Positions 60,973 through 64,000 of a DNA stretch of 64,000 nt are shown piece by piece (position 1 is the first letter of the stretch; each line of letters opens with the position of its first letter). A model generated the notes under the pieces. It was given only the letters and a program-made list of their open reading frames with translations. It had not been told where the DNA came from and did no database searches. This stretch comes from Nocardia gamkensis NBRC 108242 (lineage in GTDB: Bacteria > Actinomycetota > Actinomycetes > Mycobacteriales > Mycobacteriaceae), in NCBI RefSeq assembly GCF_001612985.1, contig NZ_BDBM01000031.1:44484-108483 (forward strand), written 5' to 3'. The translations under genes and the position numbers were made by a program.

Positions 60973-62538
60973 ATGACCACACCACTGTTCGCCAGTTTTC
61001 GGAAGACCGCCGCACTCGTGGCGGCCGCGACGCTTCTTCCCGTCGTCGTCGTGGTGGGCCCCGCACCCTCGGCGGCCGCGGAGGTGCAGGCGCTGCCCGA
61101 AATCGCGGGCCGGGCCGTCCCGCGAGCCAATTGTGGTGCGGGTGCGGCGCCGGAGACGGGATTGCAGGGCGACGTCCCGGCCGCCGACCGCGAGAACGGC
61201 CGCAGCGCCCAGGGCTACAGTTGCAACATCACCCGCGTCGGCAACTACGGCGGCCTCGGCGCGGGCGCGGTGTCGGCGGCCTTCGACTCCTGCGTGTACC
61301 TGGCCAGCTTCTTCCCCGGCAGCTTGAACGGCCCGGCGCCCGGAGTGGAAGTTCTCGATGTCTCCGATCCCCGCAACCCGATCTTTTCCGTCTCGCTGAC
61401 CGAGCCGGCGATGCTGGCAGGCACGTGGGAGTCGCTGAAGGTCAACCCCGCCCGCGAACTGCTGGTCGCCACCGGTGCCCCGATCGTCACCGGCGCCGGA
61501 CTGCTCTCGGTCTACGACATCTCCGACTGTAAGCATCCCCGCCTGCTCAACGCCGACGGCCCCGGCAGTTCGCTCGCCGTGCCGCTGCCGATCACCGCCC
61601 ACGAGGGCGGGTTCTCGCCGGACGGCAACACCTACTGGTCCTCGGGCACCGCGCCCGGCCTTCTCAGCGCCGTCGACCTGACCGACCCCTCCCGGCCGCG
61701 TGTCCTGTGGCAAGGGTTGCCGGGAGTCTCGATGCACGGCATGGGATTCAGCGACGACGGCAATCGCCTGTACCTGGCCAACAACCTCGGCGGTATGACG
61801 ATCATGGATGTCTCCGCGGTCCAGCGCCGCGACCGCGACCCGGTGGTGCCGGTGCTCTCGGAGACGACGTGGGCCGACGGGTGGGCCACCCAGCACGTGG
61901 TTCCGGTGACCTACGACGGCACGCCGTATCTGTTCGTCCCGAACGAAGCGGGCTCGGGCGGGGTGAAGGTCATCGATGTCTCCGACGCCACCCGCCCCCG
62001 GGTGATCAACACGATCAAACTCGAGATCAACCTGCCCGAGAATCAGGACTCCGCCCTGGCCTCCAGCATGGGCGGTTCGATCTTCTCCTACGACTCGCAT
62101 TACTGCACCGCCGACCGCCCCGTCGACCCCACTGCACTGGCGTGCGGCTGGTTCTCCTCCGGCGTGCGCGTCTTCGATGTGCGTGACCCGCGCGAGGTCC
62201 GTGAGATCGCCTATTTCAATCCCCCGGCGCGCGAGAACGACGAAGCCCTGGCGCACGCCAGTCGCAGACATATCACCGTGATCGGCGCACCCATCCTGAG
62301 TGCCCCGGCGCTGGCTCAGGCGATCGGCACCGGCGTCTTCGATCCCGCCCAAGCCGCGAGCCCGCGCAGCGGCAAGATCCTGTTCGGCGACCTGACCGCC
62401 GACTGGTGCTCATCCCCGCCGCACTGGGTCGGCAGACAACTGCGTGTCAGTTGCGCCGACAACACTTATATGACGCTGGAGCTGGATCCGGCCGTCTACA
62501 CCGCGCCCGCCGATCAGCAGAGCACCCTGGGCGCATGA
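60973..62538 (+). CDS. Exported LVIVD-type beta-propeller protein, copy 2
   Basis: 521 residues from ATG 60973 after GAGGAAG. Signal peptide about 1-35 (VAAATLLPVVVVVGPAPSAAA). Same layout as the gene at 58504: shared ETGLQGDVPAADRE, RSAQGYSCN, AGTWESLKVNP, GHEGGFSPDGNTYW-like AHEGGFSPDGNTYWSSG, and NTIKLEINLPENQD. The conserved cysteines are kept. Overlaps the second DUF305 gene by 4 nt. A paralogue made by duplication of the two-gene module. Confidence 0.87.
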   Translation: MTTPLFASFRKTAALVAAATLLPVVVVVGPAPSAAAEVQALPEIAGRAVPRANCGAGAAPETGLQGDVPAADRENGRSAQGYSCNITRVGNYGGLGAGAVSAAFDSCVYLASFFPGSLNGPAPGVEVLDVSDPRNPIFSVSLTEPAMLAGTWESLKVNPARELLVATGAPIVTGAGLLSVYDISDCKHPRLLNADGPGSSLAVPLPITAHEGGFSPDGNTYWSSGTAPGLLSAVDLTDPSRPRVLWQGLPGVSMHGMGFSDDGNRLYLANNLGGMTIMDVSAVQRRDRDPVVPVLSETTWADGWATQHVVPVTYDGTPYLFVPNEAGSGGVKVIDVSDATRPRVINTIKLEINLPENQDSALASSMGGSIFSYDSHYCTADRPVDPTALACGWFSSGVRVFDVRDPREVREIAYFNPPARENDEALAHASRRHITVIGAPILSAPALAQAIGTGVFDPAQAASPRSGKILFGDLTADWCSSPPHWVGRQLRVSCADNTYMTLELDPAVYTAPADQQSTLGA

Positions 62539-63182
62539 CCCGACGCCGAGCGATCACCGCCGCCGCCACTCTCGGTTTGGCACTGCTGCTGCTGGCGATG
62601 GGCGCCGCGGCGCGTCCGCTGTTCATCGAGCAGCGCCCGCCATCGACGCCGGTGCTGAACTCGACCGAAATCGCGTTCGCCCAAGACATGCTCGCCCACC
62701 ACAGCCAGGCGCTGATCATGATCGCGCGCCTGGACCAGGGGGCCGATCCCACCGTCGTCGCCCTCGCTCGCCGCATCGAGGCAACCCAACGTGAGGAGAT
62801 CGGCGAACTGAAGGGGTGGCTGCGCTTGGCGGGAGCGTCGACGGTCAACCCCGCCCCGATGGCATGGATGCACCCCGACACCGGCGTCGCCCACCACCAC
62901 GCAGCCGCCCCGAGTGGCGCGGCAGTCGGCGGCGTCATGCCGGGGATGGCCACACAATCCGAACTCGACGCACTCTCGGCCACGCGAGGGACCGACGCCG
63001 CTCGATCGTTTCTCCAGATGATGACGCGCCACCACTACGGCGGGGTCCAGATGGCGCGCGCCGCGAACGACCTGCTCACCGGCGGGATCGTCAAGCAGAC
63101 CGCGCGCGACATGATGACCAGCCAGGCCCAGGAAGCCGGACTCATGGAAATCATGTACAGCTCACTGACAACCGCACGGTAG
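62535..63182 (+). CDS. DUF305 protein, copy 2
   Basis: 215 residues. Signal/anchor TLGLALLLLAMGAAA, then AFAQDMLAHHSQALIMIARL, MAWMHPDTGVAHHHA, MPGMATQSELDAL and QMMTRHHYGGVQMARAANDLL. Same His/Met positions as copy 1, so the presumed metal sites are kept. Last gene of the second module, ATGA overlap with the propeller. Confidence 0.87.
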   Translation: MTRRRAITAAATLGLALLLLAMGAAARPLFIEQRPPSTPVLNSTEIAFAQDMLAHHSQALIMIARLDQGADPTVVALARRIEATQREEIGELKGWLRLAGASTVNPAPMAWMHPDTGVAHHHAAAPSGAAVGGVMPGMATQSELDALSATRGTDAARSFLQMMTRHHYGGVQMARAANDLLTGGIVKQTARDMMTSQAQEAGLMEIMYSSLTTAR

Positions 63183-63277
63183 TGAACGGGACCGATAGGC
63201 ATGACGATCACCCCCGCACCCGTCCCGGTTTGCGTGCCCCTCGGCGTCGAGGGGCGACCTCGGAAGGCCGGGACGGC

Positions 63278-63904
63278 ATGACCGACGGCCACACACGGCG
63301 ACGCGGGCTCTTTCCCTCCTGGGATGGAACTGTGCCGACGCCATCGCGGGCGGCTACGGCGATCGAACAGAGCCTCATCGAACTCATCACAGAAATGCCC
63401 GTCACCGCCCGCACGACCGAACAGGCAACCCGGAACATCAAGGGCACAGACGACCTCGTCGCGGCGATTCGGCGCATAGTGGACGGCGAGCCCGTTCCGG
63501 CCCGATATCCACATCTGCAGCGGGCCGCGCATCGTTGGGCGCGCCGCGCCGTTCCACCTCGAGCCGTGCTCCGGGTGGTGCACCTGGTCCTTGCGATCTG
63601 CTCGATCGCCTCGCCGAGGGCACGCCAGACGGTGCGGAGCGAGGGCGCGGGTCGGATGAACTCGAACTGTTCGGAGGCCGTGTGGCTTCCGTATTGGACG
63701 TGTTGGACGGGCTCACCGCCGCCATATCGATCGGATACGCCTGCGTCGCCTCCGTGTCGAGGCATGCCCGATCGTGCGCGCTTCTCTCGGTCGAGGTACC
63801 GGTTCGTTTGTCAGGTGAACGAACATCGCCCGGCGTCGACCCCTCGACTCGATTGCGCATGCCTGGGTGCACAACCGGCTCGCAGGGCAAATAACCAGGC
63901 CTGA
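63278..63904 (+). pseudogene. PucR/CdaR-like regulator, amino domain with probable frameshift
   Basis: From ATG 63278 one frame gives SRAATAIEQSLIELITEMPV and DGEPVPARYPHLQRAAHRWA, then VLRVVHLVLA, like the amino sensory domain of PucR-type regulators (ARRRAxQGVPLxAVLRAYR). From about 63600 the plausible continuation is in another frame: CDLLDRLAEGT, ELELFGGRVASVLDVLDGL. No PucR carboxyl helix-turn-helix follows. Probably a broken gene; certainty is limited. Confidence 0.4.
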
Positions 63905-64000
63905 TGAGGGTGGGCTGGCCCTCCGGTGGCCCCGGGCGAAGAACACCTTCACCGGCCGGAAAAAATCTGCACTGATGGATGTAGACATACTGGGAACACC
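63905..64000. other. Window end, nothing seen
   Basis: About 95 nt; G/C-rich hairpin-like bases around 63920-63945, no gene. Confidence 0.3.

Larger units (their letters stand above)
58504..63182 (+). repeat. Tandem duplication of the propeller + DUF305 two-gene module
   Basis: Copy 1 at 58504-60752, copy 2 at 60973-63182; same order, same ATGA junction, and both preceded by CTCACCGTCGAGG. Proteins clearly paralogous but diverged over their whole length, so the duplication is old. Confidence 0.9.

Noticed and set aside
1..64000. tRNA or rRNA genes
   Set aside because: No cloverleaf-like or rRNA-like stretch noticed; a covariance-model scan would be decisive but could not be run.

Overview
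The window is high-G+C actinobacterial DNA, most likely from Nocardia or a close relative such as Rhodococcus or Mycobacterium. The genus is an inference. It rests on the strong G/C bias at third codon positions, PknD-like and PknK-like Ser/Thr kinases, many TetR/MerR/LuxR regulators, DUF2231 and DUF305 proteins and a FadD-type ligase. I see no tRNA, rRNA, CRISPR array or intact insertion sequence.

Layout. 0-3.9 kb: a TetR regulator (cut by the window edge) faces an operon of two alpha/beta hydrolases, one with an internal deletion, and an FAD aromatic hydroxylase; an inverted repeat lies between them. 4.2-11.3 kb: two membrane Ser/Thr kinases with extracellular beta-propellers flank a MerR-hydrolase pair and the remains of an alcohol dehydrogenase and an amidohydrolase. 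11.5-13.4 kb: a pair of lower-G+C genes, a membrane protein and a methyltransferase.

13.6-34.8 kb is the core of the window, a polysaccharide or glycolipid locus. A long leftward operon (26.2 to 13.6 kb), joined mostly by 4-nt stop/start overlaps, encodes glycosyltransferases, a Wzx-like flippase, a Wzy-like polymerase, a Wzz-like copolymerase with a degenerate ATPase site, a pectate-lyase-fold lipoprotein, a double GNAT acyltransferase and a class III aminotransferase. Next to it, a second leftward operon (32.8 to 29.1 kb) makes and edits a CDP-activated sugar: C-methyltransferase, glucose-1-phosphate cytidylyltransferase, PIG-L deacetylase and SDR epimerase/reductase. A second C-methyltransferase-like protein, an RmlC-like epimerase, a GT2 and the priming polyprenyl-phosphate sugar transferase complete it. 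No CDP-glucose 4,6-dehydratase is visible, so it must be supplied from elsewhere.

34.9-49.3 kb is accessory: an HxlR/hydrolase pair, a predicted Fe-S regulator facing a DUF2231 protein, a membrane protein and FolE, a methionine-rich microprotein, two IPT/TIG repeat proteins without export signals, a DUF6325-like protein and a metal-dependent hydrolase. It holds many gene relics (MurE, ABC ATPase, IS256 and IS5 transposases, SDR, TetR).

49.5-64 kb: a PknK-like kinase/NB-ARC/LuxR protein, a Tat-exported PhlG-like hydrolase facing a TetR, a second relic field (IS5, TetR and DNA ligase amino-termini), a PAS-LuxR regulator, a FadD-like ligase and a duplicated two-gene module. Each copy of the module is a secreted LVIVD-type propeller protein translationally coupled to a DUF305 His/Met-rich protein. 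A frameshifted PucR-like regulator relic closes the window.
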